64,000 nucleotides of DNA, taken from NCBI GenBank assembly GCA_965655795.1, contig CBFHHY010000002.1, positions 124,001-188,000 of the forward strand, in the 5' to 3' direction. Source of the DNA: TMED14 sp002167805. Its GTDB lineage: Bacteria > Bacteroidota > Bacteroidia > Flavobacteriales > Schleiferiaceae. Below the pieces are notes generated by a model. The model did not search any database and was not told the DNA's origin. It worked only from the letters and a program-made list of their open reading frames with translations. A program made the translations under genes and the position numbers. Below are positions 1 through 8,783 of the stretch, piece after piece. The number at the start of each line of letters is the position of its first letter. The stretch's first letter is position 1.

Positions 1-855
1 AGATGGCCTAGTCCGTGGAGCGATGGATTTCCAGGGTGGCATCTTGAATGTTCTGCGATGAGTGAAAAATATTTAGGATATGAGTTTGATATTCATGGTG
101 GAGGTATGGACTTAAAATTCCCCCACCATGAATGCGAAATAGCCCAAAATGTCGGCCATAGTCAAAAAAAGGGAGCAAAATATTGGGTCCACACGAATAT
201 GCTCACACTTAATGGGAAAAGAATGTCAAAGTCTTCTGGTAACGTTTTACTACCAATGGAAATAATTAAAGGCGATTCAAAGCACTTAACGAAGTCTTAT
301 GATGCAAATACAACCCGATTCTTCATTCATCAAGCTCAATACAGATCAATTTTAGATTTCAGTGATGAGGCACTCAAAGCCTCTGAAAAAGGTTATAAAA
401 AGCTCATTTCCGCGCTTGAACTGATAAAATCTAGAAAAAATATAGGACCTGAAAATGGTTCTTTTGATGTAAAAAAATGGAACCAATCATGCGAATCAGC
501 CATGAATAGCGACTTTAATAGTCCTCAACTGATAGCTCATCTTTTTGAAGCTTCAAAAGTCATTCAGCAGGACATTAAGGATCCTAGTATTTTAGGAAAA
601 AATGGTGCTGAATTATTATCTGAAAAAATGGATATATGGATCCATGACGTTTTAGGATTGACAAATTTCAAAAGTGAAGGATCAGAGATTTACAAAAAAG
701 CTCTTCAAGGAGCCATGAACATCGTTTTTGATGCCCGAAAAAATGCCAGAGAAAGAAAAGATTGGGAAACTAGTGATTCAATTAGAGATAAGCTTCTTAA
801 AGCAGGGATACAAATAAATGATGGAACAAATGAGAGCGATTTCACCATTAAATAA
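1..855 (+). CDS. cysS: Cysteinyl-tRNA synthetase, C-terminal part (5' end outside window)
   Basis: Charges tRNA-Cys with cysteine in the cytoplasm. The frame is open from base 1, and the residues before the first internal ATG (58) read GFPGWHLECSAMS, the zinc-site region of class I CysRS; the next ligand region is FPHHECE. The KMSKS signature is present as KRMSKSSGN. The C-terminal helical DALR-type domain follows and the gene ends normally with TAA. The N-terminal part with the HIGH motif lies upstream of the window. The stop overlaps the yidD start by one base, so the two are probably co-translated. Identification is secure. Confidence 0.96.
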   Translation, partial: RWPSPWSDGFPGWHLECSAMSEKYLGYEFDIHGGGMDLKFPHHECEIAQNVGHSQKKGAKYWVHTNMLTLNGKRMSKSSGNVLLPMEIIKGDSKHLTKSYDANTTRFFIHQAQYRSILDFSDEALKASEKGYKKLISALELIKSRKNIGPENGSFDVKKWNQSCESAMNSDFNSPQLIAHLFEASKVIQQDIKDPSILGKNGAELLSEKMDIWIHDVLGLTNFKSEGSEIYKKALQGAMNIVFDARKNARERKDWETSDSIRDKLLKAGIQINDGTNESDFTIK

Positions 856-1103
856 TGAAAATTCTAAAAACTTTACTCAGTATTCCATTATTAATAATGA
901 TTGGTGTTTATAAATATATTATTTCGCCTCTAACTCTTCCTTCATGCAGACACACCCCTTCATGTTCCCAATACGCATCAGAAGCCATAAGAGAATGGGG
1001 AGCCCTAGAAGGAAGCTGGTTTTCTATTAAAAGAATCTTGAAATGTCACCCCTGGGGTTCAAGTGGATATGACCCTGTAAAGAGGAAAAAATCCAATAGA
1101 TAA
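855..1103 (+). CDS. yidD: Membrane protein insertion efficiency factor YidD
   Basis: Small 82-residue inner-membrane-associated protein thought to assist YidC-dependent insertion of membrane proteins. It has the family layout: an N-terminal amphipathic/hydrophobic helix (about residues 5-25), the cysteine motif SCRHTPSCSQYA, and the CHPWGSSGYDPV end motif. The length is typical. The ATG overlaps the cysS stop (TAATG). In many genomes yidD sits with rnpA and yidC; here it is next to cysS instead. A basic tail closes the protein. Confidence 0.95.
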   Translation: MKILKTLLSIPLLIMIGVYKYIISPLTLPSCRHTPSCSQYASEAIREWGALEGSWFSIKRILKCHPWGSSGYDPVKRKKSNR

Positions 1104-1168
1104 AATATTTTTCAAAATCATTTGATCTCTAAAAGATAATTTAAACAAAAAAATTCGCCACCAAATAC

Positions 1169-1176
1169 TACCTTCG
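1169..1176 (+). promoter_or_regulatory. Candidate -7 box of the lgt promoter
   Basis: TACCTTCG matches the Bacteroidota -7 consensus TAnnTTTG at all but one position and ends four bases before the lgt ATG at 1181. Transcription would begin at or next to the start codon. An identical octamer precedes tRNA-Phe at 62741. No clear -33 TTG was seen. Confidence 0.55.
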
Positions 1177-1180
1177 TCTC

Positions 1181-2254
1181 ATGCTTTTAACTATGACCTG
1201 GGCGGCGGAAAGAGGAATTGAGATTGGCCCTCTATTTTTACGTTATTATCAAATACTTTTTTTCTCTGGATTTTTAGGCGGCTTTTATTTGATGAAAAGG
1301 TATTTTCAAAAAGAAGGTATTAAACAAGAGACTCTTGATAATTTACTTATATATATGGTTTTATCTACGATAGTTGGAGCCAGACTAGGTCATGTGTTTT
1401 TCTATGACTGGGAATACTACCGATTAAACATTTCAGAAATATTTATGCCTTGGAAAGGTGGATTAGCTTCCCATGGTGCAGCAGTCGTAATTCCTCTCGT
1501 CTTATACTATTTTGCAAAAAAAAATCTGAAAACAATACATCATAATTTCCTTTGGTTAATGGATCGAGTTGTTATCTGCGCTGCCCTGGCTGGCTCATTA
1601 ATAAGAATAGGAAATTTTACGAACTCAGAGATATATGGAGATCCTGTTAATCATCCCACCGAGACAGTTTTTTTTAGACCCGTTTTAGATTATTTCGATT
1701 CCTATTTTTCAAATATCATTGATGGATCTAAATTTAACCCTACTGGAGAGTATCTAGCTTCAGATAGCTTAAGTTTACCAGAGTATGAATTAATTATTAC
1801 CCCTAAACCCGGAGTAAGCATAGGGACAATACAATCAGTTCTAGAATTACAAATGGAACCAATGTTCAATTCACAAAATAAAGATTCAAGGCATTTATAT
1901 ATTCCAAAAAACTCATATTTTTCTCCTATTGGAAATAATTTATATGCATTATCACTTTACGGAATTCCTAGATTTCCAACTCAGCTTTTTGAAGCAGCAG
2001 GGTATTTATTGATTTTTATAATCTTATTTTTACTAGGGGAGAATAATCAACTGACGCATCGAGGCAGAATATTCGGTCTTTTTCTCATTTTGGTTTTTGG
2101 TTTTCGAATTGGAATTGAATTTTTAAAAGCAAATCAAAAATCTTTTGAAGCCAATATGACTTTAAATATGGGCCAAATATTAAGTATTCCTCTCTTAGTC
2201 GCAGGTCTTTATCTTTTAATAAATTCTCTCAGAAGATCGAATATTAGAAATTAA
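1181..2254 (+). CDS. lgt: Prolipoprotein diacylglyceryl transferase
   Basis: Transfers diacylglycerol from phosphatidylglycerol to the lipobox cysteine of prolipoproteins, the first step of lipoprotein maturation in the inner membrane. Multi-spanning protein of 357 residues, longer than the roughly 290 of E. coli Lgt. Key family residues are present: His98 in the ASHGA motif, and Arg142, Asn145 and Glu150 in the RIGNFTNSE signature. The C-terminal RFPTQLFE motif has Arg264 and Glu271. About 100 extra residues (roughly 156-258), predicted periplasmic, sit between these motifs. The ATG at 1181 is favoured over the one at 1193 because the promoter box places the transcript start at 1181. It is followed 3 bases later by the DUF192 gene. 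Confidence 0.96.
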   Translation: MLLTMTWAAERGIEIGPLFLRYYQILFFSGFLGGFYLMKRYFQKEGIKQETLDNLLIYMVLSTIVGARLGHVFFYDWEYYRLNISEIFMPWKGGLASHGAAVVIPLVLYYFAKKNLKTIHHNFLWLMDRVVICAALAGSLIRIGNFTNSEIYGDPVNHPTETVFFRPVLDYFDSYFSNIIDGSKFNPTGEYLASDSLSLPEYELIITPKPGVSIGTIQSVLELQMEPMFNSQNKDSRHLYIPKNSYFSPIGNNLYALSLYGIPRFPTQLFEAAGYLLIFIILFLLGENNQLTHRGRIFGLFLILVFGFRIGIEFLKANQKSFEANMTLNMGQILSIPLLVAGLYLLINSLRRSNIRN

Positions 2255-2256
2255 TT

Positions 2257-2790
2257 ATGGGAGCAAATAAGAATTTAAAGACTCTTGGGAAAGCGATTTT
2301 AATAATCACGGTATGCTTTTTTATTTTGATGCAAATCTTTCCCTCAATTAACAGTTCTAGTCCAAAATTTTCAAAGAGTTCCTCAAAAAATACATTTGAA
2401 CCCACTTTTCTAAAAGAAGGTATTGGGTATTTTTCAAACGAATTAGGAGATACTATTGCAGAATTTCAAATTGAATTAGCGGAATCCAATAAAGAAATAC
2501 AAATTGGTATGATGTGGAGAAAAAGTATGTCAAAAGATATGGGAATGCTTTTTTTAATGCCTGAGGAAAAAATTCAAAGCTTTTGGATGAAAAACACATA
2601 TATACCTCTAGACATTATCTACATTAATTCGGAAAGACGAGTGGTGAGTATAATAGACAACGCAAAACCAATGAGCGAAAATCCGCTACCCTCTAGTGAG
2701 CCTGCAAATTTTATACTAGAGGTCTCAGGAGGGACATGTGCAAAATTGGGAATTCAACCTGGAAATTTATGGAGATGGAAAAGAAACTGA
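2257..2790 (+). CDS. DUF192 family membrane-anchored protein
   Basis: 177-residue protein with an N-terminal membrane anchor (about residues 10-28) and a DUF192 domain (about 60-176) facing the periplasm. Family features seen are GMMWRKSM, GMLFLMP, FWMKNTYIPLDIIYI and the final GTCAKLGIQPG segment. The family is widespread but its biochemical role is not established. It lies 3 bases after lgt and overlaps the start of the next gene, so it belongs to the lgt operon. The family assignment is firm; the function is unknown. Confidence 0.9.
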   Translation: MGANKNLKTLGKAILIITVCFFILMQIFPSINSSSPKFSKSSSKNTFEPTFLKEGIGYFSNELGDTIAEFQIELAESNKEIQIGMMWRKSMSKDMGMLFLMPEEKIQSFWMKNTYIPLDIIYINSERRVVSIIDNAKPMSENPLPSSEPANFILEVSGGTCAKLGIQPGNLWRWKRN

Positions 2791-4139
2791 GAATTATATT
2801 TATTACAACAATAGTTGTCATATCTAACTTAAACTTGAAATGCCAAGATATCGAAGAAAAAATAGATGCTTCAAAACTGGAATGGCTAGTATACCCAATA
2901 AGTACTCAAAATAGACCGCATGAATGGGCTTGTGAACCCAGTATTGCAACAAATCCTTCAGGAGATCAAATAATTGCCGGATCTGTTTTGGATCAAGTTC
3001 ATAGAGTCAAAGCTTCTAATAATTCTAAATCTAATAACTGGATTCATCAGACACTAGAATCACCTTTCGGAGTTTGGGGTGATCCAATAATTCAGTATGA
3101 CTATAAAGGAAGAGCATATTTTTTGCATTTAGCAACACCAAATGGTAAAAAAGATGAAGACTATCTAGATAGAATAGTGCTTCAGTATTCAGATGACCAT
3201 GGCTCCTCATGGAGCACCGGGAGCAGCATAGGCTATAATCCACCAAAAGATCAAGACAAAGAAGGAATTGCGATTGACAAAAGTAATACCCTTCATGTTT
3301 CATGGACCGAATTTGACAAATACGGAGAAAGTGATAAAACAAAATATCGGTCAAGAATAAGATATTCCCAATCGACAGATCAAGGTGAAACCTGGTCTCC
3401 AGCAATAACGATTTCTTCTAATGAAGGAGATTGTATAGATGATGATAACACAACAGAAGGAGCAATACCTGCTGTTGATCCATCTATGGGCGTAGTTGTA
3501 ATTTGGAGTTTTCAAGACACTATTTGGCTAAACCGATCTGATGATGATGGTGCAATTACCTGGCTTAATCAAGAGCGGCCTATTGCTACCCATGTAGGTG
3601 GTTGGGCTCAGGAGATTCCAGGCTTTGGAAGAGCAAATGGAATGCCTATATCTCAATTTGAATTAGATGGTGATTTTCATTTGGTCTTTGGTGAGCAGGA
3701 ATCTGGTGAAAAATCATGGCTAGTTCACATGGTCTCTAAAGACGGTGGAGTCAAATGGTCAAATAAGCAAAAAATACCTGTGCCTGATGGTGTCATTCAT
3801 CATTTTATGCCATGGTTTACTATCGACTCTACGAATAATTCCCTGCATATTATAGCATATGGACAAAAAGACTCCACTACTTGGGAAACTCAGGCATATC
3901 ATACCTACAGCAATGACGGTGGAAAGTCTTGGCATCATCACGCTTTAGCAGAATCTTTTTCGCCTACTCCAAATCATTTTTTTGGAGATTACAATGGCAT
4001 CGTTGCGCATCCAAAAAGTGGAATTCATATGGTTTGGACTCAACAAAATGATGGGGTAAACTCAATTTACTATTGCAACATGAAATCATCTCGTGAACTG
4101 AATTCAAGAAACAAACCAAAAAGAAAAAAGAGAAATTGA
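2775..4139 (+). CDS. Secreted sialidase-like (Asp-box) beta-propeller protein
   Basis: About 454 residues. The start at 2775 is chosen because it begins a normal signal peptide (basic MEKK, then a hydrophobic stretch to about residue 22); the earlier ATG at 2736 would lie deep inside the DUF192 gene. Five Asp-box motifs (S-x-D-x-G-x-x-W type) occur near residues 139, 200, 255, 321 and 379, as in sialidases and other BNR-repeat propellers. I do not see a convincing sialidase RIP motif, so enzymatic activity is unproven; it may be a glycan-binding or other propeller protein. The C-terminus is very basic (PKRKKRN). No type IX sorting domain is visible. It overlaps pepE by 4 bases. Confidence 0.75.
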   Translation: MEKKLRIIFITTIVVISNLNLKCQDIEEKIDASKLEWLVYPISTQNRPHEWACEPSIATNPSGDQIIAGSVLDQVHRVKASNNSKSNNWIHQTLESPFGVWGDPIIQYDYKGRAYFLHLATPNGKKDEDYLDRIVLQYSDDHGSSWSTGSSIGYNPPKDQDKEGIAIDKSNTLHVSWTEFDKYGESDKTKYRSRIRYSQSTDQGETWSPAITISSNEGDCIDDDNTTEGAIPAVDPSMGVVVIWSFQDTIWLNRSDDDGAITWLNQERPIATHVGGWAQEIPGFGRANGMPISQFELDGDFHLVFGEQESGEKSWLVHMVSKDGGVKWSNKQKIPVPDGVIHHFMPWFTIDSTNNSLHIIAYGQKDSTTWETQAYHTYSNDGGKSWHHHALAESFSPTPNHFFGDYNGIVAHPKSGIHMVWTQQNDGVNSIYYCNMKSSRELNSRNKPKRKKRN

Positions 4140-4834
4140 AACTATTACTAGCCTCAACATCTTCAATTCACGGTCACTCCTACTTAAGTTACTTTAAGAA
4201 TGCTTGGATAAATCATTTTACGGGACTAAAAGGACCAGTGATTTTTGTTCCTTACGCCCGACCTGGTGGGATTTCATGGGATAATTACACATCTTTAGCA
4301 GCAGAGGCTTTTAATTCCCAAGGAATTGAAATTAGAGGTATACACACGTATAATAAAACTTCCGACGCCGTAAAAGAGGCCGGAGGTTTTTTCATCGGAG
4401 GAGGAAATACTTTTGTTTTACTCAAGACATTAATCGAAAATGGCTCTTTTAATGAAATTGATAAAGCTGTTCGGGAAGGAAAACCATATATGGGTAGCTC
4501 TGCAGGAACTAATATTGCTGGGACTTCAATCGGAACAACAAATGATATGCCTATTGAATACCCCCCTACTTTCAAAGCATTTAACTGGGTTCCATTCAAT
4601 ATTAATCCCCATTACCAAGATCCAATTGAAAATTCAACCCATATGGGGGAAACTAGAGAGATTAGAATTCAAGAATTTCATGCATTTAATAAAACTACTG
4701 TAATAGGACTTAGAGAGGGCTCTTACATTCTATCGAACGGGATTGATCACTTTCTTGAAGGAGAATTATCAGCTCGTATTTTTAAACTGGATAATTCCCC
4801 ATTTGAAATTGAAAAGGGTCCACTGAGTATCTGA
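4136..4834 (+). CDS. pepE: Dipeptidase E (peptidase family S51)
   Basis: Cytoplasmic serine peptidase that hydrolyses dipeptides with N-terminal aspartate. 232 residues, the normal length. The catalytic site is visible as GSSAG (Ser121/Ser122), Asp137 in TNDMP and His159 in INPHY, and the GGGNTF loop precedes it. Translation starts with TTG at 4136 overlapping the upstream stop codon by 4 bases, typical of coupling; no ATG occurs near the N-terminus. It is the last gene of the lgt operon and may recycle peptide products. Confidence 0.93.
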   Translation: MKLLLASTSSIHGHSYLSYFKNAWINHFTGLKGPVIFVPYARPGGISWDNYTSLAAEAFNSQGIEIRGIHTYNKTSDAVKEAGGFFIGGGNTFVLLKTLIENGSFNEIDKAVREGKPYMGSSAGTNIAGTSIGTTNDMPIEYPPTFKAFNWVPFNINPHYQDPIENSTHMGETREIRIQEFHAFNKTTVIGLREGSYILSNGIDHFLEGELSARIFKLDNSPFEIEKGPLSI

Positions 4835-4865
4835 TATTTTACTTTTATTACATTTTAGATAGAAG

Positions 4866-4873
4866 TACATTTA
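4866..4873 (+). promoter_or_regulatory. Candidate -7 box of the gpmI promoter
   Basis: TACATTTA differs from TAnnTTTG only at the last base and lies four bases before the GTG start of gpmI at 4878. The transcript would start at or next to the initiation codon. No clear -33 element was found, so this is tentative. Confidence 0.4.
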
Positions 4874-4877
4874 CAAT

Positions 4878-6398
4878 GTGAAAAGTTCTTTCGGTAAATC
4901 TGTACTATTAATTTTAGATGGCTGGGGAATTGCATCTGATCCAAAGGTATCAGCTGTAGATATAGCGGAAACTCCTTTTATGGATTCACTCAAAAAAAGT
5001 GCAATAACCGCGAAACTCGAGGCGTCGGGTTCTCATGTAGGACTGCCTCAGGGGCAAATGGGTAACTCAGAAGTGGGTCACATGAATTTAGGAGCTGGGC
5101 GCATCGTATACCAGGATTTAGCAAAGATTGATTTAGCCTTTAAAGAAAAAGCAATCTTACAGAATGAGAATTTTCAAAGTTTATTAAAAAATTCCGAAGG
5201 GAAAAAGATACATCTATTGGGATTAGTAAGTGATGGAGGGGTTCACAGCCACATAAACCATTTAAAGGGCTTATTAACAATATTGGCAGATAATGGCTTA
5301 GTTGACGTCTATTTACATGCATTCACAGACGGTAGAGATACAGACCCTCATAGTGGAAAAGGTTATTTAAAAGACATTGAGTGCCACATGAAAAATACCA
5401 CTGGAAAGGTTGCGAGTATTTGCGGGCGCTACTTTTCTATGGATCGAGATAATAGATGGGAAAGAACTCAAAAAGCATATAATCTGCTTGTGCGTGGTGA
5501 GGGAAGACAATTTAAAGGTCATGCATCAGATGCAATTCAATCTGCGTATGATTTAGGACAAACAGACGAGTTCATTTCGCCAATTCAAATTGAACCCGTA
5601 GAAATAAGTGATAATGATATTGTTTTATTTTTCAATTTTCGAACAGATAGGGGAAGGCAGTTGACAAAAGTTTTGACTCAGCAAGATTTTTCTGAAATTG
5701 ACATGTTCAAATTAAAAACTCAATTTTATACTCTTACAAATTATGATCAATCGTTTTCAAATATAAAAGTCATTTTTGAAAAAGATAATATAAAAAATAC
5801 GCTTGGCGAGGTTTTAGAGAGTTTTGATAAAAGTCAAATACGAATTGCAGAAACAGAAAAATATCCACATGTCACTTTCTTTTTCTCTGGAGGGCGGGAA
5901 GCTAGCTTTAAAAACGAGAAGAGAATTATGTGTCCCTCGCCCAAAGTTGCAACGTACGATCTTAAGCCAGAAATGAGTGCGAAAAAAATATGCCGAGCAA
6001 TAATTCCTGAATTAGAATTGCAATCTGCAGACTTTATATGCCTAAATTTTGCTAACCCGGACATGGTAGGTCATACGGGAAGTATTACAGCTGCAATTAA
6101 GGCAGTAGAAACAGTTGACAGTTGTGCCAGGGAATTAGTTGATATTGGACTCAAAAATAATTATACATTCTTCATTTTAGCAGACCATGGAAATGCAGAT
6201 TGTATGATTAATAAAGATGGTAGTCCAAATACAGCACATACAACTCAACCTGTACCCTTTCATATTGTATCAAAAAATATTACTGACTTAGGTCTTAAAA
6301 ATGGTGTTTTAGGCGATGTAGCCCCAACAATATTAGATTGGATGAAAATTCCTAAGCCCATTGAAATGACAGGTCAATCTTTATTGATAAGAAAATGA
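4878..6398 (+). CDS. gpmI: 2,3-bisphosphoglycerate-independent phosphoglycerate mutase
   Basis: Interconverts 3-phosphoglycerate and 2-phosphoglycerate in glycolysis using two metal ions and a phosphoserine intermediate. 506 residues, normal for iPGM. The N-terminal metal site LILDGWG, the nucleophile serine in GNSEVGHMN, the HAFTDGRDT segment and the C-terminal ADHGNAD metal motif are all present. The start is GTG at 4878; an ATG two bases earlier is immediately closed by a stop. The stop overlaps the map start (ATGA). Enolase, the next glycolytic enzyme, is encoded elsewhere in the window at 13661. Confidence 0.97.
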   Translation: MKSSFGKSVLLILDGWGIASDPKVSAVDIAETPFMDSLKKSAITAKLEASGSHVGLPQGQMGNSEVGHMNLGAGRIVYQDLAKIDLAFKEKAILQNENFQSLLKNSEGKKIHLLGLVSDGGVHSHINHLKGLLTILADNGLVDVYLHAFTDGRDTDPHSGKGYLKDIECHMKNTTGKVASICGRYFSMDRDNRWERTQKAYNLLVRGEGRQFKGHASDAIQSAYDLGQTDEFISPIQIEPVEISDNDIVLFFNFRTDRGRQLTKVLTQQDFSEIDMFKLKTQFYTLTNYDQSFSNIKVIFEKDNIKNTLGEVLESFDKSQIRIAETEKYPHVTFFFSGGREASFKNEKRIMCPSPKVATYDLKPEMSAKKICRAIIPELELQSADFICLNFANPDMVGHTGSITAAIKAVETVDSCARELVDIGLKNNYTFFILADHGNADCMINKDGSPNTAHTTQPVPFHIVSKNITDLGLKNGVLGDVAPTILDWMKIPKPIEMTGQSLLIRK

Positions 6399-7195
6399 TC
6401 GTAATAAAATCGCTAGATGAAATTGAACGAATGCGAAGGAGCGCTTTAATGGTATCCAAAACCCTAGGAATGCTCGCATCTGAAATAAAACCGGGTGTTT
6501 CGTCGCTTCAATTAGATAAACTCGCAGAAAATTTTATACGAGATAATGGCGGACAGCCTGGTTTTTTGGGAATGTATGGTTTCCCCAATACTTTATGTAC
6601 CTCTGTAAACAATGAAGTTGTTCATGGTATTCCATCAAAGAAGCCATTGGTTGAAGGAGATATTATTTCTATTGATTGTGGTGTTCTATTTGACGAATAC
6701 TATGGAGATCATGCATATACATTTGCCGTAGGAGAAATATCTAATGAAATAAAAAATCTATTACAGATAACAAAAGAGTCGCTTTACAAAGGAATATCAG
6801 CAATGACTGCTGGGAATAGAATTGGAGATATTGGACATGCTATCCAACAACATTGTGAACTTCATGGATATGGAGTTGTGAGGGAACTCGTAGGCCACGG
6901 CCTTGGGAAAAAGCTTCATGAGGATCCTCAGGTACCTAATTATGGAAAAAGAAATTCAGGTAAATTATTAAAAGACGGAATGGTATTAGCAATTGAGCCA
7001 ATGATTAATCTGGGGACTCAAAAAGTACGGCAACTATCTGACGGATGGAGTATCGTAACCCAAGACGACCATGTATCTGCCCATTTTGAACATGATGTTG
7101 CCATCATCAACGGACAGCCAGAAATATTATCAACATTTGATTATATATATGAAGCGTTAGGAATAGAAAATAAAAAATCTAAAAAAGCTTCATGA
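6395..7195 (+). CDS. map: Type I methionine aminopeptidase
   Basis: Removes the initiator methionine from nascent proteins. 266 residues. The pita-bread fold metal ligands are visible: SIDCGV (Asp), GDHAYTF (Asp), GHGLGKKLHEDP (His), EPMINLG (Glu) and FEHDVAI (Glu). The ATG overlaps the gpmI stop and the gene overlaps the following methyltransferase by 4 bases, so all three form one translationally coupled unit. In many bacteria map sits between secY and infA in the ribosomal cluster; here it is separate. Confidence 0.97.
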   Translation: MIVIKSLDEIERMRRSALMVSKTLGMLASEIKPGVSSLQLDKLAENFIRDNGGQPGFLGMYGFPNTLCTSVNNEVVHGIPSKKPLVEGDIISIDCGVLFDEYYGDHAYTFAVGEISNEIKNLLQITKESLYKGISAMTAGNRIGDIGHAIQQHCELHGYGVVRELVGHGLGKKLHEDPQVPNYGKRNSGKLLKDGMVLAIEPMINLGTQKVRQLSDGWSIVTQDDHVSAHFEHDVAIINGQPEILSTFDYIYEALGIENKKSKKAS

Positions 7196-7953
7196 TAGAA
7201 TTTGCCTTGAAATATATCCCACGCCCTTGGCTCATAAGGCTTAGTTCGATCATGAGATTGGTCGGGCCAATTATCTATTCAGGAAATAAATTTACCGATC
7301 CGATAGATGACCGCAATTATCGTAAATTCCTGCCTTATGGATATGCAGGAAGGATAAGGGAAAATGCAATGGGACCGGGAACAAATTCATTGGAACGGCA
7401 CCGGCTACTTTATTTATATCTCAAAACAGAGACTAATTTTTTCTCTGAAAAACTTAAATTATTACATATCGCACCAGAGCAATGCTTTTATTTCAAATTC
7501 AAAAAGTTAAATAATCTTGACGTTACTTTTGCTGATATTGAGTCTCCTCTGGCTGATTTGCACTTTGATCTACACGAAATTCCGATTGACAATAATCAAT
7601 ATGATGTTGTTTTCTGTAATCATGTTTTAGAGCATGTAGATAATGATATAACCTGCTTAAAAGAGATTTATCGTGTTATGAAAAAAGGTGGATGGGGTAT
7701 ATTTCAGGTCCCTTTTGTTAGTGGAATAAAAAAAACAAGAGAAGATCCCTCCATCAAGGATCCAATCGAGCGAGAACGGTTATTTCTGCAATATGATCAT
7801 GTAAGGCTCTATGGAGAGGATTATCAAGAGCGCCTTGAATCTATTGGATTTAGAGTAAAATGCACAATTTTGGGCCAAAAACTGTCCGAAGAAGAGGTCC
7901 TAAGATTTGCAATCCCAAAAAATGAGCCCCTTTATATTTGCTTTAAAGATTAA
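7192..7953 (+). CDS. SAM-dependent class I methyltransferase (Methyltransf_11-like)
   Basis: 253-residue protein with a Rossmann-type methyltransferase core at about residues 90-200: HIAPEQ in place of a classic glycine motif I, ADIESPLADLHFD (motif II acidic region) and YDVVFCNHVLEHV (motif IV). The family generally methylates small molecules or sugars; no substrate can be inferred here. The N-terminal basic hydrophobic segment might associate with membranes. It is translationally coupled to map. Related Bacteroidota proteins are generally annotated only as methyltransferases. Confidence 0.82.
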   Translation: MIEFALKYIPRPWLIRLSSIMRLVGPIIYSGNKFTDPIDDRNYRKFLPYGYAGRIRENAMGPGTNSLERHRLLYLYLKTETNFFSEKLKLLHIAPEQCFYFKFKKLNNLDVTFADIESPLADLHFDLHEIPIDNNQYDVVFCNHVLEHVDNDITCLKEIYRVMKKGGWGIFQVPFVSGIKKTREDPSIKDPIERERLFLQYDHVRLYGEDYQERLESIGFRVKCTILGQKLSEEEVLRFAIPKNEPLYICFKD

Positions 7954-7984
7954 CTAAAAAGTAGATGAATTAATCATAGCGCTT

Positions 7985-8782
7985 TTAAGAAAGCGAAGCA
8001 ATTTCTTTAGTCATTTTATCTTCTTCTTGCTGTGCGAGCTCTGAGTCAACCAAAATTCGACCTGAATGCTCGTCGATCATTATCTTTTTTCTTTGAGCAA
8101 TTTCCATTTGGCGTTGAGGCGGAATGGTGAAATAGGATCCACCTGAAGCGCCCCTTTCTATCGACACTACGGCAAGACCATTGTTTACTTTGGAACGAAT
8201 TCGAGTATAAGCTGCTAAAAGTCGTTCATCAGAAAGGGCAGTTGCCAATTCTCCAGAGCGTTTAATTAGAAGTTTTTCTTCTTTCTGTGTTTCCTTTACA
8301 ATAGTATCCAGCTCTCCCTTTTTGAAATCTAGATGACTTTTTCTTTCCTGCAATCTTTCCTTGATGGTTTCCATTTGTTCCCCTCGAGTTTCAAGAACAG
8401 CCTCAAATTCACCTATATGCTTTTCCGCCAACTGAATCTCTAACTCCTGATACTCAGTCTCTTTGGCAATAGCATCAAATTCACGATTATTTCTGACATT
8501 TTTTTGCTGCTCCTCGTATTTAGAGATTTTTTCTTGACACTCTTTTATCAATTGTTTGTGCCCCTTAATTTCGTTTTTAGCAGACGAAATCTCTTCTTCG
8601 ACTTTAGAAAATCTCGTTTGCATTCCCGCAATTTCGTCCTCTAAATCTTGTACTTCAAGAGGTAATTCTCCACGAAGGTTCCGAATTTCATCAATTCGTC
8701 TATCTACAATTTGAAGATCATATAGAGACCGGAGTTTCTCTTCTACTCCGGAGATATTTGATGGTTTTGTCTTTTTTGCCAT
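7985..8782 (-). CDS. Coiled-coil protein with degenerate C4-type zinc ribbon
   Basis: 265-residue cytoplasmic protein. Residues about 10-190 are nearly all charged heptad-like coiled coil; the C-terminal part (about 205-245) matches the CT398-like C4 zinc-ribbon family through IPPQRQMEI and SGRILVD. The four cysteines expected around those motifs are absent and replaced by Ser, Gly or His, so it probably binds no zinc. The function of the family is unknown. It lies directly after the Nif3-like gene (1 base between them), a pairing common in Bacteroidota, and they are probably co-transcribed. Confidence 0.85.
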   Translation of the reverse strand: MAKKTKPSNISGVEEKLRSLYDLQIVDRRIDEIRNLRGELPLEVQDLEDEIAGMQTRFSKVEEEISSAKNEIKGHKQLIKECQEKISKYEEQQKNVRNNREFDAIAKETEYQELEIQLAEKHIGEFEAVLETRGEQMETIKERLQERKSHLDFKKGELDTIVKETQKEEKLLIKRSGELATALSDERLLAAYTRIRSKVNNGLAVVSIERGASGGSYFTIPPQRQMEIAQRKKIMIDEHSGRILVDSELAQQEEDKMTKEIASLS

Positions 8783-8783
8783 T

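Noticed and set aside
3031..3405. Minus-strand frame of 124 codons
   Set aside because: Antisense to the sialidase-like gene; composition is not protein-like and there is no sensible start region.
7975..7997. CGCTTT/AAAGCG hairpin as a terminator of the methyltransferase gene
   Set aside because: The stem overlaps the end of the convergent gene and is not followed by a T-tract on the plus strand.
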